Made by a program: the position numbers and the translations under genes
Assembly (NCBI GenBank): GCA_029262815.1
Contig: JAJCYS010000036.1
Span: forward strand, 1 to 60,054
Length of the DNA stretch: 60,054 nucleotides
Direction: 5' to 3'
Source of the DNA: Deltaproteobacteria bacterium
Lineage (GTDB): Bacteria; Bdellovibrionota; JAJCYS01
Notes under the pieces: generated by a model
The model's database searches: none
What the model saw: the letters and a program-made list of their open reading frames with translations, nothing else
What the model was told of the DNA's origin: nothing
Shown here: one piece after another, positions 10,140-18,281 of the stretch
Layout of the letters: every line of letters starts with the position of its first letter
Position numbering within the stretch: position 1 is the first letter of the stretch

Positions 10140-10742
10140 TTAACTAGATTGCGTATAGTACTCGCTTACCTTCTCCCAATTGATGATATTCCAGAAGGCA
10201 TCAATATATTCTGGGCGTCGGTTTTGATACTTCAGATAATACGCATGTTCCCATACGTCGATGCCCAAAATAGGCGTTTGGCCTAGCGAAATGGGGGAAT
10301 TTTGATTCGGGGCTCCTGTAATTTCAAGTTTGCCATCGTTGATGACAAGCCAAGCCCATCCACTGCCGAAGACAGATGCAGCTGTATTTGAGAACGTATG
10401 CTTAAATGAGGTGAAATCCCTAAAGTGGGAATTGATGGCTTCACCTAAGAGGCCATCAGGCTCTCCGCCTCTGCCTCCCAAAATTGTCCAAAACAAGCTA
10501 TGGTTGGCATGCCCGCCACCATGGTTGCGGGCAGGTCCCTGTAGATCAGCGGGTAGGGATTCAATATCTTTCAACAAATCTGTTAAATCAGTTGACTGAA
10601 AATCTGGATAGTTGCTCAATGCATCGTTGAGTTTTGTGACATAGGTGTTGTGATGTTTCGTGTGGTGGATTTCCATGGTCTGAGCATCAATAAAGGGCTC
10701 ATTCGCATCATATGCGTAAGGTAATTCGGGTAAGGTATGCAT
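10140..10742 (-). CDS. sodB: Superoxide dismutase (Fe/Mn family)
   Basis: A 200-residue Fe/Mn superoxide dismutase. It converts superoxide to H2O2 and O2 in the cytoplasm. The family start block ([16 protein letters not shown]), the first metal His in [10 protein letters not shown], the NHSLFW block with the second His, and the [19 protein letters not shown]-terminal block carrying the last Asp and His ligands are all present. ATG 10742 follows AGGAGG at good spacing; an in-frame start 18 bases upstream lacks one. It lacks a signal peptide. Fe versus Mn preference cannot be fixed by eye, so the symbol is provisional. Confidence 0.94.
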   Translation of the reverse strand: MHTLPELPYAYDANEPFIDAQTMEIHHTKHHNTYVTKLNDALSNYPDFQSTDLTDLLKDIESLPADLQGPARNHGGGHANHSLFWTILGGRGGEPDGLLGEAINSHFRDFTSFKHTFSNTAASVFGSGWAWLVINDGKLEITGAPNQNSPISLGQTPILGIDVWEHAYYLKYQNRRPEYIDAFWNIINWEKVSEYYTQSS

Positions 10743-10874
10743 AAGAATCCTCCTATTCAATGGACTAAATGTGAGTACGAGTCTATCATTTCAGGGGTTC
10801 GTTGTCTGGGGGAAATTAAGAATAGATTTCCGTTCCTTCGCTTTGCTCATGTTGGGAAAGACAAAAGAAGGTGG

Positions 10875-10894
10875 ATTCCTGCCTTCGCAGGAAT
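10875..10894. repeat. REP-like palindromic hairpin
   Basis: An 8-bp perfect inverted repeat (ATTCCTGC / GCAGGAAT) around a CTTC loop, followed by GAC. It resembles the small dispersed palindromes common in proteobacterial intergenic DNA. A second copy with compensated stem changes lies at 59832-59851. It sits between two minus-strand genes, downstream of sodB's promoter region and after the stop of the ABC transporter gene, and could also aid termination. Confidence 0.65.
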
Positions 10895-10905
10895 GACAAG
10901 ATAAA

Positions 10906-12408
10906 TTAGGATTGATTTGCTTTGAGTTGCAGCCCTTTAGGGGTTAAGTGGCTATCCAGCAACTCAAAACCTGCTTGTGCAACCAGCGCTAAGACAGCTG
11001 CAGGTACTGCGCCTTCTAACAAAATCATCTGGATATTATCAAGACGGATCCCCGTGAGGATAGGCTGACCGTATCCGCCTGCACCAATTAAGGCGCCCAA
11101 GGTAGCTGTTCCGATGTTGATAATTGTGGCTGTTTTGACACCTGTCAAAATTGCTCTGAATGCCAATGGGAGTTCAATGAGTTTGAGACATGCCTTGGGA
11201 CGAAGACCTAAGGCTAATGCTGACTCTCTGAGAGGCAGCGGGATACTTGTGATGCCCATGTAGGTATTTCGGACAATCGGAAGTAAGCTGTAAATAAAGA
11301 GTGCAGCGATTGCTGGCAATGCACCAATCCCTAAGAACGGAATCATAAATACCAACAATGCGAGTGACGGGATGGTTTGTAAAATACTCACAACACTTAA
11401 AATGCCCTGCCCCAATCGGGGTTGTTTTGCTGCAACGATACCTAGTGGAATAGCTACCATTACAGCAGCAAGCATAGATAATATAACTAGGATCAGGTGA
11501 GATTGTGTGTGCCCCCACAGTCGCTCCCAATATCCAATTTCACGAATTTCTTTTTTCTGTCCATAGAAGGATTGAGAGAATTGTGCAGCCACTTTTGATT
11601 CAGAGATTTTTTTGATTTTAGCCAATGCATTCATTTCAATCATGCGGGCTTCGTCAATTTTTCCTTCAAGTCTTTTTAGAGTTGTAATTAAAGCTGGGAA
11701 TTTTTGAGCCAAATCCTCTCTGTACAGGAAAAGTGCTTGGTATTGAGGAAAAAAACCACGATCGTCTTCTAGGGTTTGAAATTTGTAATAGGCAATCTCC
11801 GCATCTGTTGAATAAAGGTCCACGAGATCAGCTATGCCCTCCGCAAGACTTCGATACGAAAGATGATGTTCAAGTCCCAGCACATCTGTATGAGGCAATC
11901 CATACGCTGCTTTTAGCCCTTTCCATCCATCAGCACGATCCATAAACTCGTGACTGAATCGTAATTCAAGATTTGGGTGTTTCTTTAAATCTGAGATTGT
12001 TTGAATGCCCAATTTTTGAGCTTTAGCTGATTGCATGCCTACAGCATAGGTATTGTTAAACCCTAGAGGACGTGTCATCAAAATACCCTGATTTTTTAAG
12101 GCGTTTTTGATGTCATCAAATGTTTTGATAGGTTTATTTTTTAAAATTTCTTGGATGATCGTACCCGTGTATTCAGCGTATAGGTCAATTTCACCTGACA
12201 GAAGAGCGTTCCACAGCGTACGGGTGCCACCGAGTTCGCTCAAATGGGTAGCGGTGCCACCCGCGATATGAGCGGCTTGCACTGCAATTTCGCCCAGAAT
12301 TACCGCTTCTGTAAATTTTTTGGATCCAATTGTGGCTTGTTTCGAATTTGCGAATGTGGGTGAAGCAACAAAAAACAAAGTCCATAAAACGATTGATGCG
12401 CGTTTCAT
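10906..12408 (-). CDS. Osmoprotectant/glycine-betaine-type ABC transporter: substrate-binding domain fused to permease
   Basis: A 500-residue fusion. Residues 1-20 form a signal sequence. Residues ~22-285 are an OpuAC/ProX-type substrate-binding domain (IGSKKFTEAVILGE and LYAEYTGT blocks). Residues ~300-490 are a BPD_transp_1 permease with the EAA-type loop (RESALALGLRP). Known one-piece homologues mostly place the permease first and the binding domain last; here the order is reversed. It starts within the stop of the ATPase gene (ATGA overlap), so both form one uptake system for quaternary amines or a related small solute such as ergothioneine. The substrate cannot be told from sequence. Confidence 0.9.
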   Translation of the reverse strand: MKRASIVLWTLFFVASPTFANSKQATIGSKKFTEAVILGEIAVQAAHIAGGTATHLSELGGTRTLWNALLSGEIDLYAEYTGTIIQEILKNKPIKTFDDIKNALKNQGILMTRPLGFNNTYAVGMQSAKAQKLGIQTISDLKKHPNLELRFSHEFMDRADGWKGLKAAYGLPHTDVLGLEHHLSYRSLAEGIADLVDLYSTDAEIAYYKFQTLEDDRGFFPQYQALFLYREDLAQKFPALITTLKRLEGKIDEARMIEMNALAKIKKISESKVAAQFSQSFYGQKKEIREIGYWERLWGHTQSHLILVILSMLAAVMVAIPLGIVAAKQPRLGQGILSVVSILQTIPSLALLVFMIPFLGIGALPAIAALFIYSLLPIVRNTYMGITSIPLPLRESALALGLRPKACLKLIELPLAFRAILTGVKTATIINIGTATLGALIGAGGYGQPILTGIRLDNIQMILLEGAVPAAVLALVAQAGFELLDSHLTPKGLQLKANQS

Positions 12409-13202
12409 ATAGCATGTCCTTCAAGTAACTTATCTAGAGAAACCGTTCGTTGGGCCCGGATAAATCGGGTGACAAATGAATCTTTGGGCTTACTCACGAT
12501 CCCTTCAAAAGATCCCTCTTGGAGGATTCGGCCCTCTTTCATGAAGACGATATGGTCACCCGCATAAGCTGCTTCACCAATATCGTGCGTCACCATCACA
12601 ACCGTTTTGTTCAGAGATTGAATCATGTGTTTCAAATCTTCTTGGAGATCCGCACGTATCACTGGATCTAAAGCACCAAACGGTTCATCAAGGAAAAGCA
12701 CATCTGGATCGAGCATCAAAGCACGCATGAAGCTCACCCGCTGTCGTTGTCCGCCAGAAATTTGAACAGGATATCGTGTGAGTCCGTCTTCAGGGAACTG
12801 GGTAACTTTAATGAGTTCATGGATTCGTGATTGGATACGATCCTCAGTCCATTCTAGATGTCGTGCCATCAAGGCAATATTTTCATAAGCAGTGAGATGC
12901 GGGAATAAGCCGCCGTCTTGGATGACATACCCCATTTTTTTTCGTAATTCTAGGGCAGATTCTGAAGTGACAGGGGTGCCTTCAAAAATAACTTCACCGG
13001 TGCTAGGGATCATCAGCCCCAAACATAATCTCAGCAGAGTAGATTTGCCACATCCACTGGGACCCAATAAAACGGTTGTCTTTTGCTTTGGGATGTCTAG
13101 ATTTGTGGGATGTAAAGCGGTCTGGGAACCGAAAATCATGGTGACATTTTTCAATGTAAGCAAAGATGCCTGCGAAACTTTTGTGCTCATTCCCACGACC
13201 AT
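12405..13202 (-). CDS. ABC transporter ATP-binding protein, OpuCA/ProV type
   Basis: About 265 residues with a complete ATPase set: Walker A GPSGCGKST, Q-loop IQDGGLFPHL, signature ISGGQRQR, Walker B VLFLDEP and the H-loop His in VTHD. It lacks the CBS domains of some OpuCA proteins, ending soon after the core. ATG 13202 is taken as start on the weak GAG six bases before it; ATG 13190 and a TTG at 13226 are also in frame. Its stop overlaps the start of the fused binding-protein/permease gene, so it energises that transporter. Confidence 0.9.
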   Translation of the reverse strand: MVVGMSTKVSQASLLTLKNVTMIFGSQTALHPTNLDIPKQKTTVLLGPSGCGKSTLLRLCLGLMIPSTGEVIFEGTPVTSESALELRKKMGYVIQDGGLFPHLTAYENIALMARHLEWTEDRIQSRIHELIKVTQFPEDGLTRYPVQISGGQRQRVSFMRALMLDPDVLFLDEPFGALDPVIRADLQEDLKHMIQSLNKTVVMVTHDIGEAAYAGDHIVFMKEGRILQEGSFEGIVSKPKDSFVTRFIRAQRTVSLDKLLEGHAI

Positions 13203-13238
13203 AATAGCTCGATGGGGAAGAGTCAAGACTGCTCAGAG

Positions 13239-14030
13239 TTAAAGTTCGAATTCGAATCCGATGTGTGCTTGGGTGATTTTGTCACTGGGTTTACGCCGAA
13301 GTTGGCTTACGTAGTGTTTCCCCGTATGGAAAAGTAAAAAAATGCTTAATCGGGGGGCTGTGTCAAACAGGTTAGCGCTGAGTTTCGCGCGAAAAAAATC
13401 GATGGCAAAAGGGCCAGATTCGAACTCAATAAACGCCTCGAGGGTGAGATAGGTAAGAAATGTCCAAGCCCCCCCTATCTCGATGCTAAAATCTCGATCC
13501 TCAGGCGTATCTTTGAGGAAATAATTGCCTTTGGCTTCAAAGTGCAGGTTTTCTAAAGGGATTAATGCCAATTTTAGACTGAGATAATTCTGATTGACTC
13601 GAAGGGGAACTAAGATCACCTCTGTCCCATCAAAGAACCCATCTCCTAAATGGGCAGACAAATGATTAAATTCAGCGCCGATGCCCCACCATTCACCTCC
13701 CCACTCAATCAAGAGTCCAAAATAGCCATCCTCTGTTTCATAAAGGAATCGAGACCCATCTTGGTTGAGCTGCATGTACACGCCTCCGGTTAAGGCGACT
13801 TTTAAGTGGGTAGATTCTGTATCATGGTGCAAAAAAAAGAATCGGTCACCGAGATATAGGAGGTATTTGCGACTAAACGCATTCATCACACCTGTGCGGT
13901 AGAGTAATTTCCCAACACTGAGTTCAGGGAGTGCGGAGCGGGGACTGACTTCAAAGTGGAATGAAAAAGCCGAAAAATGGAATCCGATGAGTCCGATGAG
14001 TACTAGAATTCGCCATTTTATTCGGGTCAC
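13239..14030 (-). CDS. Putative outer-membrane beta-barrel protein
   Basis: A 263-residue protein with a signal peptide (residues ~1-23) and then alternating amphipathic strands rich in Tyr, Phe, Trp and Gly, ending in FEFEL with the aromatic/hydrophobic C-terminal pattern used by the BAM machinery. I do not recognise a specific family; a DUF1207-like or small porin-like barrel is possible. It is just upstream of the ABC transporter ATPase gene on the same strand, with a gap of ~36 bases, so it may be cotranscribed and could provide outer-membrane passage. That functional link is inference. Confidence 0.68.
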   Translation of the reverse strand: MTRIKWRILVLIGLIGFHFSAFSFHFEVSPRSALPELSVGKLLYRTGVMNAFSRKYLLYLGDRFFFLHHDTESTHLKVALTGGVYMQLNQDGSRFLYETEDGYFGLLIEWGGEWWGIGAEFNHLSAHLGDGFFDGTEVILVPLRVNQNYLSLKLALIPLENLHFEAKGNYFLKDTPEDRDFSIEIGGAWTFLTYLTLEAFIEFESGPFAIDFFRAKLSANLFDTAPRLSIFLLFHTGKHYVSQLRRKPSDKITQAHIGFEFEL

Positions 14031-14073
14031 ATTCTTATTCTGACGAACCTAGGCATAAAGTGCAATGAATTGA

Positions 14074-14679
14074 TCAGGCGGCTTTTTTTTGCGCTTGGAT
14101 ACTTTCTACGACATGGTCTTTTTCGTCCAGTGCCGAAAAATACTGCTGACCGCACGCACATGTAATTTCTGAGGCTTCTTGAAACAGATTATTCACATGA
14201 ATAGTGAGGTCTTCGAGTGAGTTATTTTTTAATAGGGATTCAATATCTTGAGAGGAGAGTGTTGGATCGAGGCTTTTTAGATGATGTTCAATTTCAACAA
14301 GCAACCCAACTGTAAGTTCTTCAATTATCTCATGTTTAAAATTCTTATATGCAGCCTCCATCAGCTTGAGTGCTGTCTCTAAAGGTAAACCCTTGAGTGA
14401 TCGAGTAAATGTGTCAAAGAGATAGTTAAGCTCCTTAACAGGAATCATCATTTCAGTGCTGGGTTCTTTATATTGTGTGATTAAACTTTTTAAGTGTTTG
14501 GGCGTTTCAATACAGCCTAGCAGTAGTTCACCACAATCAATACAATAGAACGAAACCGCATTGCCTTTGACCTTTGCTGAATAAACAATGTCACCCTGAG
14601 CCGATAGAATGGGGCTCTCGTACATAACCACATGGGGTTCGGGATTCATTTTTGTTACTTTACTCATCAACCTGGGCAT
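14074..14679 (-). CDS. Hypothetical cytoplasmic protein with paired-cysteine motifs
   Basis: A 201-residue protein, not recognised, without signal or membrane segments. Near residue 46 lies CIDCGELLLGC, and near residue 175 CACG; these could form a split zinc site. The region between is predicted helical, with leucine-rich and acidic stretches. A C-terminal KKAA-type tail ends the protein. Several in-frame ATGs occur near the start (positions 14679 and 14667), and none has a strong ribosome site. Transcribed divergently from the membrane protein at 14799 across a 119-base AT-rich gap that probably holds both promoters. Confidence 0.6.
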   Translation of the reverse strand: MPRLMSKVTKMNPEPHVVMYESPILSAQGDIVYSAKVKGNAVSFYCIDCGELLLGCIETPKHLKSLITQYKEPSTEMMIPVKELNYLFDTFTRSLKGLPLETALKLMEAAYKNFKHEIIEELTVGLLVEIEHHLKSLDPTLSSQDIESLLKNNSLEDLTIHVNNLFQEASEITCACGQQYFSALDEKDHVVESIQAQKKAA

Positions 14680-14798
14680 CGGTTTTTAAACGGGAAATAT
14701 TTAATTTACTTATAGTTAATTATTTCAAATAGTTATCCTGATTTTAACAAGGCAATACCTCTTTACACGACTTAATAAGTTTGATATGGAATTAAGCA

Positions 14799-15392
14799 AT
14801 GTCCTTATTTTATTCTCTTGAGTCAAAAGTGCTTTGGATAGGGGTGAGTTTCTGTACTGTAGCCTACTATGTGTTCAATTATAGTGATTTGCTACGTGTA
14901 AATGATCGTCACTTCAGGAGATTAACGTTTATAAAATTTTATGCGGTTAATCTGATCATAGGGTATGTTTTGATTTTTTTAGCAAACTTAGGCCCTCTGA
15001 GCCCTGCGTCATTAAAATGGGGTGTGTCACTAAGTGATTTTGGACTATTGTTTTTTATATCAGGGCTTGCTTGGCATGTACTATCGGGGGATCAACCTAA
15101 ATGGGTGATCGGACTATGTGCTTTTAAATTTGTTATCGATTTATTTTTACCTACCTCGCAGGAAATTCTACCTTTTTTGATGATGCCTAATCTACTCTTT
15201 GCTGGAGTCGTATCCATATTGGGTTGGCACATGAGAGCATCTCGTGGTGCTCTGCTAGGGGTTGGGGCTGCGCTTTTTTATTACTTAGTAGGCTCTGCTT
15301 TCTACTTAGATCATCTTCAGATATTTCTACTCATGCATTTTGGACTGGGACCGTTTCTATTTTGGGCAGTACGGCGTTTGCCGAACCCCTAA
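14799..15392 (+). CDS. Hypothetical multi-pass membrane protein
   Basis: A 197-residue protein with about six hydrophobic helices spread over its whole length, separated by short loops. I do not recognise the family. There are no obvious catalytic or metal motifs; a conserved-looking HFGLGPFLFW segment lies in the last helix. Its 3' end overlaps the convergent gene at 15331-15750 by 62 bases, an unusually long overlap. The start has only a weak purine run (GGAA) upstream. No functional inference is offered. Confidence 0.62.
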   Translation: MSLFYSLESKVLWIGVSFCTVAYYVFNYSDLLRVNDRHFRRLTFIKFYAVNLIIGYVLIFLANLGPLSPASLKWGVSLSDFGLLFFISGLAWHVLSGDQPKWVIGLCAFKFVIDLFLPTSQEILPFLMMPNLLFAGVVSILGWHMRASRGALLGVGAALFYYLVGSAFYLDHLQIFLLMHFGLGPFLFWAVRRLPNP

Positions 15393-15750
15393 AGAGATCC
15401 TCAGGGTTGCACCTGTGAATGGGGATATCGTTCGCTTCACAAAACTGGATTTCTTTTTGAATGCCTTCAGAATTTTCCCAACCTGATAGTTGTAGAATAA
15501 TCATTCCTTTTGCGTGTTCTAAAAACTCAAAATCAAATGAGAGAAACAAATGTTGACGCTCCTTCCGCCCCATGGGAGGCAGAAAGGGAACACAGGGGTG
15601 ATTGTGTGTAATTGGGCTGAAGACATGGATACGTTGTTGCAAGAAATAGCTGGCAGCTTTTGTAGCGAAGTTTGCGCGTTCCGTCATCTCTTCTGGGGTG
15701 CCATTATAGGGGCATGCGAGATAGTAGTATCCTTGAGACATAGGCACCAT
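15331..15750 (-). CDS. DUF1937-family protein (nucleoside 2-deoxyribosyltransferase-like fold)
   Basis: A 139-residue protein. The opening GYYYLACPYNG block, the following helix with ERAN, and the segment IHVFSPITH match the DUF1937 family. These are small proteins with a fold related to nucleoside deoxyribosyltransferases, often found in phages and plasmids. The acidic WENSEGIQKE block late in the protein fits the family's conserved Glu site. The catalytic activity is not established for the family. ATG 15750 has AGG upstream; ATG 15741 is also possible. The coding end overlaps the convergent membrane-protein gene. Confidence 0.75.
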   Translation of the reverse strand: MVPMSQGYYYLACPYNGTPEEMTERANFATKAASYFLQQRIHVFSPITHNHPCVPFLPPMGRKERQHLFLSFDFEFLEHAKGMIILQLSGWENSEGIQKEIQFCEANDIPIHRCNPEDLFRGSANAVLPKIETVPVQNA

Positions 15751-15823
15751 CTTATACCTATTATGCTAATCTAGCATTCATATTTGCTTAAAAAGCGACT
15801 GAGTCGACTAACGGAGGCTTTCA

Positions 15824-16888
15824 ATGCAGCGTATTGTACTGATGTTGATCTTAGTGTTTAGTAGTAGTTCCTATGCAGGTCAAGGAGAATGCGATAGAGC
15901 CGAAAAAGTTCTTTTTGACATTGGTGATACCTTCGAGGCATTAAGGGTACGGAGGAGTTTCTATAGACCTTGGATCGGCATCCTAAGAGGTTTTCTAAGA
16001 AGCCAAGTTAAAAATCAAGATACGTTGGATGTGCGTGTTTTTTCAAGCGATTTTAAAGAGGTCCTCGAGTGGGTCCATCAGGAGATCGGATATTTTCTAG
16101 AAGATCCTCCCTTTGGAACATGGCACCATAAAAAGACACAACCCGATGATGTCATAAAGTATTTAAAAACATTGGGAGCTGATATTGAGTTTCTTCTGCA
16201 AGACAAAAGAATTACTATCAGAGACCTCTTTCGTGTTGCAGATCAGTTCATGTATGGTGCATCAGCCCACCTTTTTAGAAAAGAGCCGAAGCTTTCAACA
16301 CGCAAGTCAAAGCTGTTAGTGTGGGTTAATAAAGGTATTCTTTCGCCTATTTTTTTACCTATACCCACGCCCAGTCGCCCCACCCTCTTTGAGGCTAATA
16401 TCTTGAGAGCGGCGCCAATTCATCATTTGCATCTTCTTTCTACGCGAACAGGTTATATTGATAAAGTAACGCAGCCTTATCATTTATTGATTTCAGAATT
16501 TAACAACCTAAAAGACAATCGCCTCTCTGATAATATGAGTTTGGGTGCAAAGCCTGAAACTTATTTAAGTTTTGAATTTTTAAATCAATTCTTGAGAAGA
16601 ATCGAATTTGAAATCTTCAGAGAAAAAGAGCTCGATAAAGTTAGCCCCACAGAGGCAATGGCAGTTCGATTACTATATCATTATCTACATCGGAACCAAA
16701 AATACTCGTCTTTAGATTTGCCTTATTTCAAAAAAGTATTTGATGGACTGATTTCGCAGGAGCGTGTAGTCACTATCAATCGGGTGTTGACATATAATCA
16801 TTTTCCATCGCGGTATGTGCTCGGTTCAGAGAAGATTGATCGTGCATTCGATCTCCTTGGCAATATTCTGAACACATATCTAGAATAA
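15824..16888 (+). CDS. Hypothetical secreted protein
   Basis: A 354-residue orphan with a clear signal peptide (hydrophobic residues ~4-16, likely cleavage after SYA) and an ACGGAGG-type ribosome site before ATG 15824. The mature protein is mostly helical by composition, basic, with a single early Cys. I recognise no domain or catalytic motif. It is followed 161 bases later by another secreted protein of the same length, but I see no convincing sequence similarity between them. Confidence 0.65.
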   Translation: MQRIVLMLILVFSSSSYAGQGECDRAEKVLFDIGDTFEALRVRRSFYRPWIGILRGFLRSQVKNQDTLDVRVFSSDFKEVLEWVHQEIGYFLEDPPFGTWHHKKTQPDDVIKYLKTLGADIEFLLQDKRITIRDLFRVADQFMYGASAHLFRKEPKLSTRKSKLLVWVNKGILSPIFLPIPTPSRPTLFEANILRAAPIHHLHLLSTRTGYIDKVTQPYHLLISEFNNLKDNRLSDNMSLGAKPETYLSFEFLNQFLRRIEFEIFREKELDKVSPTEAMAVRLLYHYLHRNQKYSSLDLPYFKKVFDGLISQERVVTINRVLTYNHFPSRYVLGSEKIDRAFDLLGNILNTYLE

Positions 16889-17049
16889 GAGCATTAGCTG
16901 TCATTTATGTTTTTATTACTTTTTATTTCGGACAATAGTGCATCGGAGTGCGGGATGACATTGCTTGTGGTTGTCCCTGAAGCCAGTCTCAGTAACAACC
17001 TTATTTTTGTTGATTTTTTCAATTACTTTTGATAGGTAAGATGACTTAA

Positions 17050-18114
17050 ATGATGAAGTGGATTTTTCTTATTACCGTTCTGATGGCCCAAAGCACAAGC
17101 TTTGCTGATGAAAATCCGGTTTCTGAGGCAATATTAGCGGCCACAGGGGTTTCGAACCGTGCTTGTTCCATTATTCCACTTGCAAAAGAAGAATCTCAGC
17201 GCGTATATGAGATTAAAGATACGCTTGAGATTAAAGATTGGATTAAGGTGCCCGAAGGGCTTCTAGGGTTTGCCATTCAAGTTTTAGAGTTAGGTCAATT
17301 TGATCCCAAAACCCATGGGTGGCAGGATTACTTAACGCAGTTCAAACTCGATGATTTATTAAAGAATCCGGAATCGTATCAAAAAGAAATCAATGCTCGA
17401 ATACTTGTTCATCGGATTCTATCGTCTACTGAAGATGTTTCAAAAAAACCTGGTCTGATGTGGTTTTATTTAAGTTCGACAAATCAAAAAAAAGTACAAA
17501 CCTTTGTCAATGTTTACAATCCCCTTTTAAGAAAACAAGCAGAGCTTTTTTATCGGAGAATGCTTGTTGAGTTGATTAAATGGGCCATCTTGTTCTACGA
17601 TAACCCAGATGTTAAGGTGATCGACCTTGATCCTTGGAAAGGAAAAACAACCATAGAGAAAAAGCTTCTTTCATATCAATCTAGTGGTGGGAGTTATGAT
17701 TCTTCTGCCAACAACCTAAAACAGTATCAGTTTAAGGTCACTCCTGCTGTAAATGAAGCTCTCAACCATATTAAATCAGAAAGTAGAATGACGAAAAGTG
17801 GAGTCTTGGTTGCTTTATTCGATTATGTGATCTCGAAAATTCGTACTTCGGATACTTCTATTATCGATTCTAGTAAATTGTCAGATCAAATAGTTCGACG
17901 AAAAAAACTACTCACCCAATTGGTTAACTTTTCAGAGTTACCTAAGACTTTTCATTCGGACCTAGCGTTTGCTGCAAAACAACTAAATATCCAGACAAAA
18001 CTGTCCAAGAAGCTCCTCGTTGAACTTCTTATTCGCGCTTTACAAGAATTGGCACAGGGACAGGATTATCCTCTACTTGATGAAATTCTCAAGCCACTGG
18101 CATGTGATACGTAA
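17050..18114 (+). CDS. Hypothetical secreted protein
   Basis: A 354-residue orphan. A signal peptide spans residues 1 to ~19 (cleavage likely after SFA). The remainder is charged and probably helical, with Cys near residue 38 and Cys near the C-terminus that could pair in the periplasm. There is no recognisable domain. The upstream 160 bases carry a degenerate palindromic-repeat-like stretch near 16950-16985. The gene is on the same strand as its neighbour at 15824 and convergent to the large lipoprotein gene. Confidence 0.65.
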   Translation: MMKWIFLITVLMAQSTSFADENPVSEAILAATGVSNRACSIIPLAKEESQRVYEIKDTLEIKDWIKVPEGLLGFAIQVLELGQFDPKTHGWQDYLTQFKLDDLLKNPESYQKEINARILVHRILSSTEDVSKKPGLMWFYLSSTNQKKVQTFVNVYNPLLRKQAELFYRRMLVELIKWAILFYDNPDVKVIDLDPWKGKTTIEKKLLSYQSSGGSYDSSANNLKQYQFKVTPAVNEALNHIKSESRMTKSGVLVALFDYVISKIRTSDTSIIDSSKLSDQIVRRKKLLTQLVNFSELPKTFHSDLAFAAKQLNIQTKLSKKLLVELLIRALQELAQGQDYPLLDEILKPLACDT

Positions 18115-18281
18115 TTTACTCATATAAGTGGGGCTCACATCGAGGTGCACTACTGTCCGGAATAAAAAACAATAAAAGCAAATATATCCACTCCGATGTT
18201 CCGAATGGAAATCCTTTCTTGTTTTGTGAACAAAAGGAGATTGCAACGCTTTCGCTCATAATGACAGGGTGGATGAGATTT

